DNA from: CAIWHR01 sp963823215
Lineage (GTDB): Bacteria > Pseudomonadota > Gammaproteobacteria > Burkholderiales > Casimicrobiaceae
Direction of reading: 5' to 3'
NCBI GenBank assembly: GCA_963823215.1
Contig: CAWGKT010000001.1
Location: 62,001-126,000 of the forward strand
DNA: 64,000 nt
Numbering within the stretch: position 1 is the first letter of the stretch; the number at the start of each line of letters is the position of its first letter. A program made the position numbers and the translations under genes. Positions 46,565 through 57,870 of this stretch are shown here, piece by piece. Under the pieces are notes generated by a model. It made no database searches and was not told the origin of the DNA. It saw only the letters and a list, made by a program, of their open reading frames with translations.

Positions 46565-47743
46565 TCAGCGATAGGGATCTGCCGCGTCGCGCAGGCCGTC
46601 ACCGAAGAAGTTGAACGCCAGGATCACGATGATCACGGGCACCACGGGCATCATCAGCCAGGGATAGAGCGCGACGACGTTGATGTTCTGCGCTTCGTTC
46701 AGCAGCACGCCCCAGCTCGTGATCGGAGGGCGCAGCCCGATGCCGAGGAAGGAGAGCGCCGTCTCGCCCAGAATCATGCTCGGGATGGACAGCGACGCAG
46801 CCGCGATGAGGTGGCTCATGAAGCCTGGCAGCAGGTGGCGGCCGATGATCCGCTTCGGGCTCGCTCCCATCAGCCGCGCGGCGGTGCAGTAGTCCTCCTC
46901 GCGCAATGCCAGCAGCTTGGAGCGCACCGCCCGGGCGAGCCCGGTCCAGTCGAGCAATGCCAGAATTCCCGTGATGCCGAAGTAGATCAGCAGGGGGCTC
47001 CACGTCACGGGCAGCACTGCGGACAACGCCATCCACAGCGGCAATTCGGGAAACGAGCGGATGATCTCGATTACCCGCTGGATGACCATATCCGGCCAGC
47101 CGCCAAAATAACCGGCGATCCCGCCGAAGAGCAGGCCCAGCGCGAAACTGATGACTATGCCGATCAGACCGATGGTGAGCGAAATCCTGGCCCCGTAGAA
47201 GACCCGTGACAGCACGTCCCGGCCCAGGCGGTCGGTGCCGAGGAGGAAGAGCGAGGCGCCCTCCGGCGGGCACACCAGGTGAAACGACATGTCGACCAAG
47301 CCCCAGAATTCGTAGGGATCGCCGGAACAGAAGAAACGCACGGGGTACGGCCGCGCCGGGTCCTCCGCATATTCCCGGCGCAACGTCTCCATGTTGAGTG
47401 TCTTGACGAGCGGGTAGACAAAGGGCCCGACGAACTTGCCTTCGTGCACCCAGTGGACGTTCTGCGGCGACGCGTAGATGAAATCGGGGTGCCGCGAATG
47501 CAGGTTGTACGGCACCAGCACCTCGGTGACGAGGGTCGACCCGTACATGAGCAGCAGGATGATCCCGGAGATGACCGCGACGCGATGGCGCTTGAACTTC
47601 CACCACATCAGCATCCACTGCGAGGCGAGGTAGAAGTGCTCCTGCTCGGGCGTGAGGCGGGCCGCCGAGGCCGGATCGAACGGCGCCGTCGAGACGAGGT
47701 GCCCGGGCTCGCCCGGCACCTGCGCGAGAGAAGCGGCGCTCAT
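46565..47743 (-). CDS. Oligopeptide-type ABC transporter permease (OppC/YejE-like)
   Basis: 392 residues, a DppC/OppC-family inner-membrane permease. A cytoplasmic N-terminus and the first helix (VISGIILLLMYGSTLV) are followed by a large periplasmic loop typical of the YejE-like subgroup, then GTDRLGRDVLSRVFYGARIS, further helices, and the EAA loop AARLMGASPKRIIGRHLLPG. It ends FNFFGDGLRDAADPYR. It partners the permease encoded upstream. Between the two lies a short dispersed repeat, and no clear ribosome-binding site precedes the ATG. Confidence 0.92.
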   Translation of the reverse strand: MSAASLAQVPGEPGHLVSTAPFDPASAARLTPEQEHFYLASQWMLMWWKFKRHRVAVISGIILLLMYGSTLVTEVLVPYNLHSRHPDFIYASPQNVHWVHEGKFVGPFVYPLVKTLNMETLRREYAEDPARPYPVRFFCSGDPYEFWGLVDMSFHLVCPPEGASLFLLGTDRLGRDVLSRVFYGARISLTIGLIGIVISFALGLLFGGIAGYFGGWPDMVIQRVIEIIRSFPELPLWMALSAVLPVTWSPLLIYFGITGILALLDWTGLARAVRSKLLALREEDYCTAARLMGASPKRIIGRHLLPGFMSHLIAAASLSIPSMILGETALSFLGIGLRPPITSWGVLLNEAQNINVVALYPWLMMPVVPVIIVILAFNFFGDGLRDAADPYR

Positions 47744-47779
47744 GGGTGTGCCCCCACGTTTGCGGCTTCATTGGCCAAT

Positions 47780-47840
47780 GCGGCCGCTGCGCTGCCCCCC
47801 GAGGGGGCGCGATTCGCGCGTTGGGGCGGCCCTGCGGCGC
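47780..47840. repeat. Second copy of the G/C-palindromic dispersed repeat
   Basis: CGCTGCCCCCCGAGGGGGCG followed by GGGGCGGCCCTGCGGCGCTC matches, with changes, the segment inside the DapC-like gene. It fills the gap between the two permease genes of the peptide transporter and reaches the stop of the upstream one. Confidence 0.65.
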
Positions 47841-48839
47841 TCATCGGGCAACCCCTCCCCGCAGCCGAATGCGCGGGTCGAGCGCCACGAGCGCAAGGTC
47901 GGATACGAGCACGCCGACGACGATCATGAACGCGAGGAACATCAGGAACGACCCCGCGAGGTACATGTCCTGGCTTTTCAGCGCGGCCAGCAGCATCGGG
48001 CCGGTCGTCGGCAGCGACAGCACGACCGCGGTGATCTCGGCCCCCGAGATGATGTGCGGCAGCAGGCTGCCGATGTCGGAGATGAAGAAGTTGAGCGCCA
48101 TGCGCAGCGGATACTTGCGCAGCACCTTGCCCGGCGGCAGGCCCTTGGCCCGCGCCGTCACCACGTACTGCTTCTGCAGCTCGTCCAGCAGGTTGGCGCG
48201 CATCTTGCGGATCATGCTGGCGGTGCCCCCGGTGCCGATGATGACCACCGGGATCCAGCTGTGCTCGAGGATCGAGACGACCTTGGCCCACGACCAGGGC
48301 TTGCCGATGAATTCCGGGCCCATCAGCCCGCCGATCGAGGTTCCGAATAACACGTTGGCGAAGTACAGCATCACGAGCGCCAGCATGAAATTGGGAATGG
48401 CGATGCCCAGGAAGCCCAGCAGCGACAGCCCGTAGTCGCCCCAGCTGTACTGGTGCGTGGCCGAGTAGATCCCGATGGGAAAGGCAATGGCCCAGGTGAA
48501 GAGAATCGTGAACGTCGACACGATGATCGTCAGGAACATGCGGTCGCCGACCACCTTGGTCACCGGCAGGTTGAATTCGAACGAATAGCCGAAATCGCCC
48601 TTGAGCATGCCCCCGGCCCAGCGCAGGTACTGCTCGACGGGAGGCTTGTCGAGCCCGTACTCCTCCTTCAGGAAGGCGATTTTCTGCGGATCGACCGATT
48701 CGCCCTGCGCCTGCAGCTCGGCGATGTAGCTCTCGAGGTAGTTGCCCGGCGGCAGCTGGATGATGGCGAAGACGATGATGCTGATCGCGATCATCGTCGG
48801 GATCATCAGCAGCACGCGGTTCACGACGTAGCGCAGCAT
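47841..48839 (-). CDS. Oligopeptide-type ABC transporter permease (OppB/YejB-like)
   Basis: 332 residues of the DppB/OppB family. It starts MLRYVVNRVLLMIPTMIAIS, the standard first helix, then IQLPPGNYLESYIAELQAQG, and the EAA loop TARAKGLPPGKVLRKYPLRM near residue 235. It forms the membrane channel with the OppC-like subunit. The ATG shares one base with the stop of the binding-protein gene, so they are co-translated. Confidence 0.93.
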   Translation of the reverse strand: MLRYVVNRVLLMIPTMIAISIIVFAIIQLPPGNYLESYIAELQAQGESVDPQKIAFLKEEYGLDKPPVEQYLRWAGGMLKGDFGYSFEFNLPVTKVVGDRMFLTIIVSTFTILFTWAIAFPIGIYSATHQYSWGDYGLSLLGFLGIAIPNFMLALVMLYFANVLFGTSIGGLMGPEFIGKPWSWAKVVSILEHSWIPVVIIGTGGTASMIRKMRANLLDELQKQYVVTARAKGLPPGKVLRKYPLRMALNFFISDIGSLLPHIISGAEITAVVLSLPTTGPMLLAALKSQDMYLAGSFLMFLAFMIVVGVLVSDLALVALDPRIRLRGGVAR

Positions 48840-50742
48840 CAGCGCGGCTCCTGCGATTCCAGCCAGAACGTGTCCGGGTGATACATGCCGAAATACGATC
48901 CCGGGTCCCAGCTCCAGAGGCCCTCGGCGGGAACGTTGCGAACCCTGTTCTTGGCCAGGATCGGCTGCAACGCCTGCGACACGATGCCGATCGTGTAGAC
49001 CTGCTGCGCGTGGATCTCGAGCATGCGCAGCCAGATCTTCTCCCGGTCACTCGCGCTGACGGAAACGCGCCAGCTGTCGTAGAGCGCCACCAGCTCCTTC
49101 GCTTCGGGCAGCGCAGGGGCCTCTCCGCCCTTGCGGTTGTTCTCGTAGTACTGCCCCCACATCGGCCATTGCAGATGCTCTTGCGCGGTGGGCGCGAGCT
49201 CGTTCGGGCTCATCTCGGTAGTCGGTATGCCGTTGTTGAGGCCGGACCAGACCGTCATCATCGACTTGCCGGAGTACACGCGCTTGCGGAACACCTCGCG
49301 CACCGACGGCCGCGAGAACAGCGCGATGCCGAGCTTGCGCCAGCTGTCGCGGATGAGCTCGAGCACGTCTGTTTCCTCGGTGCTCTCGCCGGCGGTGTCG
49401 ATGACGATCTCCATTGGCCGGCCGTCGGGCAGGAGGCGCAGGCCGCGCGGATCGCGCTTGGTGAGCCCGATCGAATCGAGGAGCGCGTTGGCGGCCTTGA
49501 TGTCGTACTGCGTCCATGCCGCGCGGAACTCCGGCCGGAAGAGCGGACTGCGCTGCAGCACGGTGTTGCTCGATTCCTTGGCGAGACCGAAGTAGACCGC
49601 CTCGTTGATCTCGTGCCGGTTGATCCCCAGCGACAGCGCGCGTCGGAATCGCAGGTCGCGCATCAGCGTGCGCCAGACGGGATCCTCCGCGTTGAGGTTC
49701 GGATAGAGCGCGACCTGCGAGCCGATCCCCTTGGCCCATAGCAGGACGCGATAGTTGTTGCGCTTCGCGTTCTCCTTGAGGAACGTGTAGTTGTCGAAGC
49801 GCAGATCGCGCGCCTGCAGATCGGCGTCGCCGGTGCCGGCCTTGGCCGGAATCAGCTTGCCGTCAGTGATGTTGGCGACGATGCGGTCGATGTAGGGAAG
49901 CTGCCGGCCCGCCTTGTCGACGCGATGGAAGTACGGGTTGCGCACGAACACGAAGCGCGTCGAAGGCAGCGGCGTCGTGTTGATCCACGGTTCCAGCGTC
50001 GGCAGCTCCGGGTTGTCGAAGCGGAACTGCTCGTCCATCTTCTGGTGGTAGCCCGCCCAGCTGCGGGCGCCAGCCTCCTTGGCCTGTGCCTTCGCCTTGT
50101 CGAGGCCTATGTGCTTCGGATGGAACTGGCGCAGGTAATGCGCCGGACGGTAGATGTACAGGGGACTCGGACCCGCGAGCTGCGGCAGGAACTGCGGATT
50201 CGGCTCGGCCCAGGTGAAGCGCACCGCCGTCTCGCTCAGCACCTCGAAGCGGGGACCGCGGTCGCGCACCTTCATCACCTGGGGCAGTCCGAATGGCGAC
50301 AGGTCGGGGTCATTGGCGACGTCCTCCCAGAAGTAGCGGAAATCGGCCGTCGTGAACGGCTGCCCGTCCGACCACCGGTGGCCCGGGCGCAGGTGCAGCG
50401 TGAAGATGCGACTGTCGACGTTTTCGACGCGCTCGAGGATGTCCGGGACGAGGTTCAGGTTCTCGTCATAGCCCACCAGGCGGGAGTAGCCATAGACGAC
50501 CATCATCCGGATGTCGCGGTCCTTCGCGAGCAGCGTTCGCAGCTCGCCGCCGTAGCGCCCGATCGTCCAGTCGCTGCGGTTGATGTCGACGACCAGCGGC
50601 ACGCGCGGCAGCCGCTGGGTCATCGGCGGCAGTTTACCGTCCTCGACGTCGGCCTTGAGCAGAGGCGGCTCCTCGGCGCCGGCCAATGGCACGAGCAGGA
50701 GAACCGTCGCGAGCGCGAGAGCAAGCGAGGCGAGGCGACGCA

Positions 50743-50746
<4 letters not shown>
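48839..50746 (-). CDS. Oligopeptide-type ABC transporter substrate-binding protein
   Basis: 635 residues, an SBP_bac_5 family protein. The signal peptide is MMRRLASLALALATVLLLVP followed by LAGAEE. The mature domain has LHLRPGHRWSDGQPFTTADF, the family's hallmark, and ends GLWSWDPGSYFGMYHPDTFW. Large size and the GRYGGELRTLL start place it in a subgroup of big periplasmic binders of peptides or other extended ligands; the ligand is not predictable. It overlaps the ATPase gene upstream by four bases. Confidence 0.92.
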
Positions 50747-52626
<1,880 letters not shown>

Positions 52627-52716
52627 CCAGTTCTCCTTGCGCGGCCCGTCATTCCAGGCCGCGAAGCGGCACCCAGACCCGATCAGCCAGCATTGCTACC
52701 CCTACAGAATGCCCGT

Positions 52717-52756
52717 ACTCGGCCGCCGAGTCGAGTCCCCCCGCACCATGGGGGGG
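52717..52756. repeat. Two adjacent hairpins between the peptide transporter and signalling operons
   Basis: ACTCGGC-C-GCCGAGT (52717-52731) and CCCCCC-GCACCAT-GGGGGG (52737-52755) lie in the 210-base gap between the receiver-cyclase stop and the ATPase start, both on the minus strand. They may end the signalling transcript. The second stem resembles a degenerate member of the G/C-palindromic repeat family. Confidence 0.45.
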
Positions 52757-52836
52757 CGCCAATTGGCCGACTCTGGAACGTCCGGGTGACACGCGTCCGG
52801 CGGGCGGCGCAACCCTGCCAGCTGCGCCCATCCGGC

Positions 52837-53949
52837 CTAGGCCCGGACCGACAGCCGGAACGCCGGCACCGGCTGGGCAAAACCTTTGAGCGTGAGCGGG
52901 GCGAGCGTGTCCACCATCGTGGTGTCGTCGAGCGCTGCCCTGACTTTGCGGTCGATCAGCACCTCGCCGGCGCTCGCCTTGTTGCATAGCCGGTGGGCGA
53001 GATTGACGACGCTGCCGATTGCCGTGTAATCGACACGACCCTCATAGCCGAAAGCGCCGAGCGTGGCGAACCCCTGTGCGATGCCGATGCCGAGGTCCAG
53101 TTCGTAGCCAAGCTTGGACCAGCGCGCGCGCAAGGAGTGAAACTGTTCCTGCATCGAGAGCGCCATGCTTGCGGCGCGCTTGGCCGCGTCGGGCACCGGC
53201 AGCGGGTCGTTGAAGAAGATCAGGATGCCGTCGCCGGCGAAACGGTCCACCGTGCCCCCGTACTCCGCGATGAGCGCCCCCATCGTGGCGTGATACGAGT
53301 GCAGCACCGACTCCACTTCCTCCGGCTCGGCGGAATCGGTGAAGGCCGTGAAGCCGCGCAGGTCGACGAAGACGTAGCAGATCTCGCGCCGGTGCGGCGT
53401 GAGAATCGATTTCGCGCCGACCGACAGGATCGCGTCGGCCACCGCCGGCGCGAAGAACCGTTTGAGCTGGTCCAGCCCCTGCAGCTGGGCGACCTGCTCG
53501 GCAACGCGCTCCTCCAGCTTCACGTTCCATTCCTTGAGCGCCTCGGCCTGCCGCCAAACTTCGTCCTGCAGGGATTTGATGCGCAGCAGCGAGCGCACGC
53601 GGGCAAAGAGTTCGGCCTGATTGATCGGCTTCGGCAGGAAATCGTCGGCCCCGGCCTCGATGCCCTTGACCCGTTCCTGCTGCGGATCGAGCGACGTGAC
53701 GAGGACGACGGGCAGCAACGCCGTCCGGGGATCGGCGCGCAGCTGCCGGCACACGTCGTATCCCGAGAGGCCCGGCATCATGACGTCGAGCAGCACCAGA
53801 TCCGGCTGCTCCGACGCGACCTTGGCCAGCGCCTCTTCGCCGTTCACCGCCGTCGCGACCGCGTAGCCCTTGACCGCGAGCAGGTCGGCCAGCAGCTTGA
53901 CGTTGTGCGGCGTGTCGTCGACGACCAGTACTTTGGCAGGAGTGGTCAT
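52837..53949 (-). CDS. Response regulator with receiver and class III cyclase output domain
   Basis: 370 residues. The N-terminal receiver (1-120) has the acidic pair at 11-12, phospho-acceptor Asp55 in LVLLDVMMPG, and Lys in DFLPKPINQAE. A coiled coil (about 125-165, LQDEVWRQAEALKEWNVKLE) leads to a cyclase domain with metal Asp in CYVFVDLRGFTAF, a second in RFAGDGILIFFND, and SVVNLAHRLCNKA. Phosphorylation would set cyclic-nucleotide synthesis. Two genes upstream encode a lone receiver and a histidine kinase in the same direction, so the three form one pathway. The position of the usual Arg and Asn suggests activity. Confidence 0.9.
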   Translation of the reverse strand: MTTPAKVLVVDDTPHNVKLLADLLAVKGYAVATAVNGEEALAKVASEQPDLVLLDVMMPGLSGYDVCRQLRADPRTALLPVVLVTSLDPQQERVKGIEAGADDFLPKPINQAELFARVRSLLRIKSLQDEVWRQAEALKEWNVKLEERVAEQVAQLQGLDQLKRFFAPAVADAILSVGAKSILTPHRREICYVFVDLRGFTAFTDSAEPEEVESVLHSYHATMGALIAEYGGTVDRFAGDGILIFFNDPLPVPDAAKRAASMALSMQEQFHSLRARWSKLGYELDLGIGIAQGFATLGAFGYEGRVDYTAIGSVVNLAHRLCNKASAGEVLIDRKVRAALDDTTMVDTLAPLTLKGFAQPVPAFRLSVRA

Positions 53950-53962
53950 TGGTCCGGAAGGA

Positions 53963-54334
53963 TCAGGTGGCCTTCTCGAGCATCGCGCGCACCGTCTCCA
54001 GAAACTCCTTCAGGTTGAGCGGCTTGCCGAGGTAGCCGTCGAATCCGGCTTCCGTGATGTGCTTGCGATCCTGCTGCATCACCGAGGCGGTGACGGCGAT
54101 CGCCGGAATCGCCGCGGTTTCCGGGCTCGCCCGCAGGACGCGCAGGGCCTCGATGCCGTTGATGCCCGGCAACTGGATGTCCATCAGGATCAGGTCGGGC
54201 TTGCGCTCGGTGGCGAGGCGGATGCCATCCTCGCCGGTGATCGCTTCGATCGTGGCATAGCCTTTGGCCTGCAGCACGTCACGAACGAGCTTCATGTTCT
54301 TTTCGTTGTCTTCCACGATCAGGATCAGGCTCAT
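53963..54334 (-). CDS. Single-domain response regulator (CheY/DivK-like)
   Basis: 123 residues consisting only of a receiver domain: SLILIVEDNEKNMKLVRDVL with the acidic pocket, phospho-acceptor Asp52 in LILMDIQLPGING, the Thr/Ser in VTASVM, and Lys in DGYLGKPLNLKEF. There is no output domain, so it works by protein-protein contact or as a phosphate shuttle. It lies seven bases after the kinase gene and 13 bases before the receiver-cyclase gene. Confidence 0.93.
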   Translation of the reverse strand: MSLILIVEDNEKNMKLVRDVLQAKGYATIEAITGEDGIRLATERKPDLILMDIQLPGINGIEALRVLRASPETAAIPAIAVTASVMQQDRKHITEAGFDGYLGKPLNLKEFLETVRAMLEKAT

Positions 54335-54341
54335 TGCGGTC

Positions 54342-57300
54342 TCATCGCTTTATCGGAATGGTAAACGTGAACGTCGAACCCTTGCCCGGTTCGCTTTCCA
54401 GCCAGATGCGCCCGCCGTGCAGCTCCACGAACTTGCGGGTGAGTGCGAGTCCAAGGCCCGTGCCCTCCTGCTTGTTCGTGTAATGGCGTCCGACCTGCCG
54501 GAATTCCTCGAACACCGCGCCCTGGTCCTCCGTGGCGATGCCGATGCCCGTATCGTGCACCGCGACGACCATGTCGTCCGCATCGCGGCGCGCCCTCACC
54601 TCGACCCGCCCGCCGTCGGGCGTGAACTTGACCGCATTGGTCAGCAGGTTGAGCAGAATCTGCTTGAATTTGCGCTCGTCGGCAACCGCTTCACCCAGTT
54701 CCGGGTCCGTGTCAAGCGCCAGCGTGATCGCATGCCGCTGCGCGCGCTCGCGGATCAGCGTCATGGCGTTGGCGATGGCCGACGGCAGGTCGAACGTCGC
54801 CAGGTCGAGCTCCATCCGGCCCGCCTCGACCTTCGACAGGTCGAGGATGTCGTTGATGAGCGAGAGCAGGTGTTTGCCGGACGAATGAATGTCCTTCAGG
54901 TAGTCGTCCTGCTTTTCGTTCAACTCGCCGAACAGCCGCTCCAGCAGGACCTCGGAAAAACCGATGATGGCGTTGAGCGGCGTGCGCAGTTCGTGCGACA
55001 TGTTCGCCAGGAATTCGGACTTGTGCTGGTTCGCGGTCTCGAGCTCCCGGCTCTTGTCCTGGATTTCCCGGAACAGGCGCGCGTTCTGGATCGCGATCAC
55101 CGCCTGCTCGGCAAAAGTTTTCAGCAGTGCGATCTCCTTGTCGGAAAAAGGGCCGACGTAGTCGCGGCCGACGAATATGACGCCGATCCCTCGGCCTTCC
55201 CAGAGCATCGGAGCAAAGATCAGGCCGCGTATGCCGGTGACGACGCCGGCACGACGCGTGGCGGCAGGGACATCCGCGCCGTTCGCGATATCAGGAAAAT
55301 GCAGCATTTCACGGCGGACGATCGCCGCACCGGTGGCGGTGTTCTCGTCCGCCGGACGCCCATCGAGAACCTGTTCCAGCTGCTCCCGCCCGGCACCGTG
55401 ATAGGCGGCGATGCGAATCAACCCCGCTTCGTCGACGAGATTGATCCCGATCATCTTGCCGGAGAACAGGCGCTCGCAGCTCGAGAGGATCCTGTCGAAG
55501 ACCGGGGTCGTGTCGGCGATCGAGCTGCTGATGGCCGAAAGGACGTCGCCGGATGCCCGCTGCTGTTCGAGCGCCTCTCTGGTCTCGTTGAACAGGCGCA
55601 CGTTCTCGATCGCAATCACCGCCTGGTCGGCGAAGGTCCGCAGGAGGGCGAGTTCCTGGTCGCTGAAAGGCCGCATTTCCCGCCGCCGCAGAAGGATCGT
55701 GCCGAACGGCTTTCCTTCGCGAAACAGCGGCGTGACGACCACGGTGCGATGTCCGAGTCGTTCGGCAATATCATGGCTGAGAGGGTACTCGGCGCCGGCG
55801 GCCAGGAGGTCTGGCACCTGGATCGTCTTCTGCTCGAGCACGGCGCGGCCGGATAGCGACTCGCGGCTGATGGGGACCGTATCGACGTTGCGCACCGGAT
55901 CCGGCGTCGGACCTTTCGAGGCAAGCAGGCGCAACGTGGCGCCGTCGGTCAGGTACATCGACGCGACCGATGCGTTGCACAGCTTGGCGGCGCGTTCGGC
56001 GATTGCCTCGAGCACCGGTTGCACGTCGGTCGGGGAGCTGGAGATCACACGCAGGATCTCGCTCATGGCCGTCTGCTGCTCGAGCGCTTCCTTGGTCTCG
56101 TTGAACAGGCGTGCGTTCTCGATCGCAATCACCGCCTGGTCGGCGAAGGTCTTCAGCATCCCGATCTGCTTGTCGCTGAACGGTGCCTGTACCGTGCGCC
56201 CTACCCACAGCGCGCCCAGCGCCCGACCTTCGAGCAACAGCGGGGCGAACAGCGCGGAGCGGAATCCGACCGCCTGCCCTCCGCGCTTGACGCCGGAAGG
56301 CACGTCGCTGGATTGCGCGTCCGGATAGTGCATGACGCGACGCTCGAGGATCGCGCACCCGGTGCCCGATTCGCGATCCAGCGCCAGTGGGAAGATCTCG
56401 CGATATTTCTCCGGTTCGGCGGCACCGGCGGAGCCGGCCAGATGAATCATGCCGTCTTCGCCGACCAGTCCGACGCCGACGAGGTGCCCGTCGAACAGCC
56501 GCTGGCAGCTCTGCAGGATCTTGTCGAACACCGGCTTGGCATCGGCGATCGAACTGCTGATGACGCCCAGCACTTCGGCCGACGCTTTCTGCTGCTCCAG
56601 CGCTTCAGTCAGCTCCGTCGTGCGTTCCTCGACCTTGCGCTCCAGGCCCGCATACGACTCCCGCAACTGCGCGCTCATCTGGTTGAACTGGTCGGCGAGT
56701 CCCTCGAGCTCGTCGCCGCTGTGAATCTCGATCTTCTGGTCGAGATCGCCCGCACCGATGCGCCGCGCGCCTTCATCGAGCGTCCGGATCGGGCGCACCA
56801 TGCCACGCGCCAGCGCCAGCGCGCCGAACGCCGAAATCATGAGCCCGGCCAGCAGCAGCAATCCGGTGCGCAGGATGGAAGCATTCAGTTTCTTGTACAC
56901 CTCGGCCACCGGCTGCTCGACAAATACCTTCCAGTCGAGCGTTTCGATCGGGGCCACCGACGTCAGCACCTTGGTGCCCGTGAGATCCGTCGACAGCATC
57001 GCAGGCTCGTCGGTCCCCTGCTTGGCGGTGGCTGCCCTAACATGCGCGAGATTGGAAAGATCGGTCTTGCGCAGAACCAAGCCTATGTCCGGATCGGCGA
57101 TGAGGAAACCATTGCCATCGACGACGTAGGCCTTGCCCTCTTCGCCGATCTTGATGCGCGACACGACGTCCCAGATGAACTTGAGATTGACGTCGGCGAC
57201 CGTGACCGGCCCGGCGTCACCCCCCGAACGCATCGCAATCGTCATGTACGGCTCGGTCTCCTTGCGGAAGTACACCGGCCCATGCCAGGGCTGCCCGCGT

Positions 57301-57755
57301 TTGGCACTGCGGAATGCCGGCTCCTGCGAGCGATCCTTGCCCGAGGCGACCACGTCCATGCCGAGGCGCGAGACGGCGATCGTCTCGCGCCCGGCGGCAT
57401 CGAGCTGCGCGATGTCGGTGACTTCCGGTGCCTGCCGCAGGAGTTTCAGGAATTCGATGCGGCGCAATTCGACGTCGCTCATGTCCAACTGCGGCAGCGA
57501 CGCGTACGCGAGCTGTTGCGAAATCTGGCGTATGTACTGTTCGATCCGCGATGCCGCAGCGAGCGCCTTCTCGTGCTGCAGGCTCGCCAGCCCCGACTTG
57601 TTCTCCTGATACGAGAAGTAGACGCTGATTCCGCCCGACGCGAGCAGGGCAATCGTGACCAGCGTGAGGATCAGCAGCAGATATTTGCGGAACAGCCGGC
57701 CGCGATGTTTGCGGACGGGCGTCGTGATCTCGGCAGCGAGGGAGGAGGCGGGCAT
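54342..57755 (-). CDS. Membrane histidine kinase with periplasmic sensor, HAMP and three GAF domains
   Basis: 1,137 residues. TM1 (about 22-46), a periplasmic Cache-like sensor (about 50-290; GEEGKAYVVDGNGFLIADPD), TM2 (about 294-318) and HAMP (319-372). Three GAF domains follow in tandem (about 395-555, 565-735, 735-890), each introduced by a similar leader (EALEQQ...S..LGVISSSIAD). Then HisKA with the phospho-His in NMSHELRTPLNAIIGFSEVL, and an HATPase with NAVKF, DTGIGI and GTGLGLAL. There is no attached receiver, consistent with separate regulators next door. It integrates an external ligand with cytoplasmic small-molecule or redox cues. Confidence 0.93.
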   Translation of the reverse strand: MPASSLAAEITTPVRKHRGRLFRKYLLLILTLVTIALLASGGISVYFSYQENKSGLASLQHEKALAAASRIEQYIRQISQQLAYASLPQLDMSDVELRRIEFLKLLRQAPEVTDIAQLDAAGRETIAVSRLGMDVVASGKDRSQEPAFRSAKRGQPWHGPVYFRKETEPYMTIAMRSGGDAGPVTVADVNLKFIWDVVSRIKIGEEGKAYVVDGNGFLIADPDIGLVLRKTDLSNLAHVRAATAKQGTDEPAMLSTDLTGTKVLTSVAPIETLDWKVFVEQPVAEVYKKLNASILRTGLLLLAGLMISAFGALALARGMVRPIRTLDEGARRIGAGDLDQKIEIHSGDELEGLADQFNQMSAQLRESYAGLERKVEERTTELTEALEQQKASAEVLGVISSSIADAKPVFDKILQSCQRLFDGHLVGVGLVGEDGMIHLAGSAGAAEPEKYREIFPLALDRESGTGCAILERRVMHYPDAQSSDVPSGVKRGGQAVGFRSALFAPLLLEGRALGALWVGRTVQAPFSDKQIGMLKTFADQAVIAIENARLFNETKEALEQQTAMSEILRVISSSPTDVQPVLEAIAERAAKLCNASVASMYLTDGATLRLLASKGPTPDPVRNVDTVPISRESLSGRAVLEQKTIQVPDLLAAGAEYPLSHDIAERLGHRTVVVTPLFREGKPFGTILLRRREMRPFSDQELALLRTFADQAVIAIENVRLFNETREALEQQRASGDVLSAISSSIADTTPVFDRILSSCERLFSGKMIGINLVDEAGLIRIAAYHGAGREQLEQVLDGRPADENTATGAAIVRREMLHFPDIANGADVPAATRRAGVVTGIRGLIFAPMLWEGRGIGVIFVGRDYVGPFSDKEIALLKTFAEQAVIAIQNARLFREIQDKSRELETANQHKSEFLANMSHELRTPLNAIIGFSEVLLERLFGELNEKQDDYLKDIHSSGKHLLSLINDILDLSKVEAGRMELDLATFDLPSAIANAMTLIRERAQRHAITLALDTDPELGEAVADERKFKQILLNLLTNAVKFTPDGGRVEVRARRDADDMVVAVHDTGIGIATEDQGAVFEEFRQVGRHYTNKQEGTGLGLALTRKFVELHGGRIWLESEPGKGSTFTFTIPIKR

Positions 57756-57870
57756 TGGTATCGGGCGCTATGCGCAGTAACTGTACCACCCCGCACGTAC
57801 GCAGAAGGAGCGACGGCGGGGGCGCAAGGCCCGGCGCCTTCGGGCTCTTGCAGTCCGTCGCCTATTCGAA

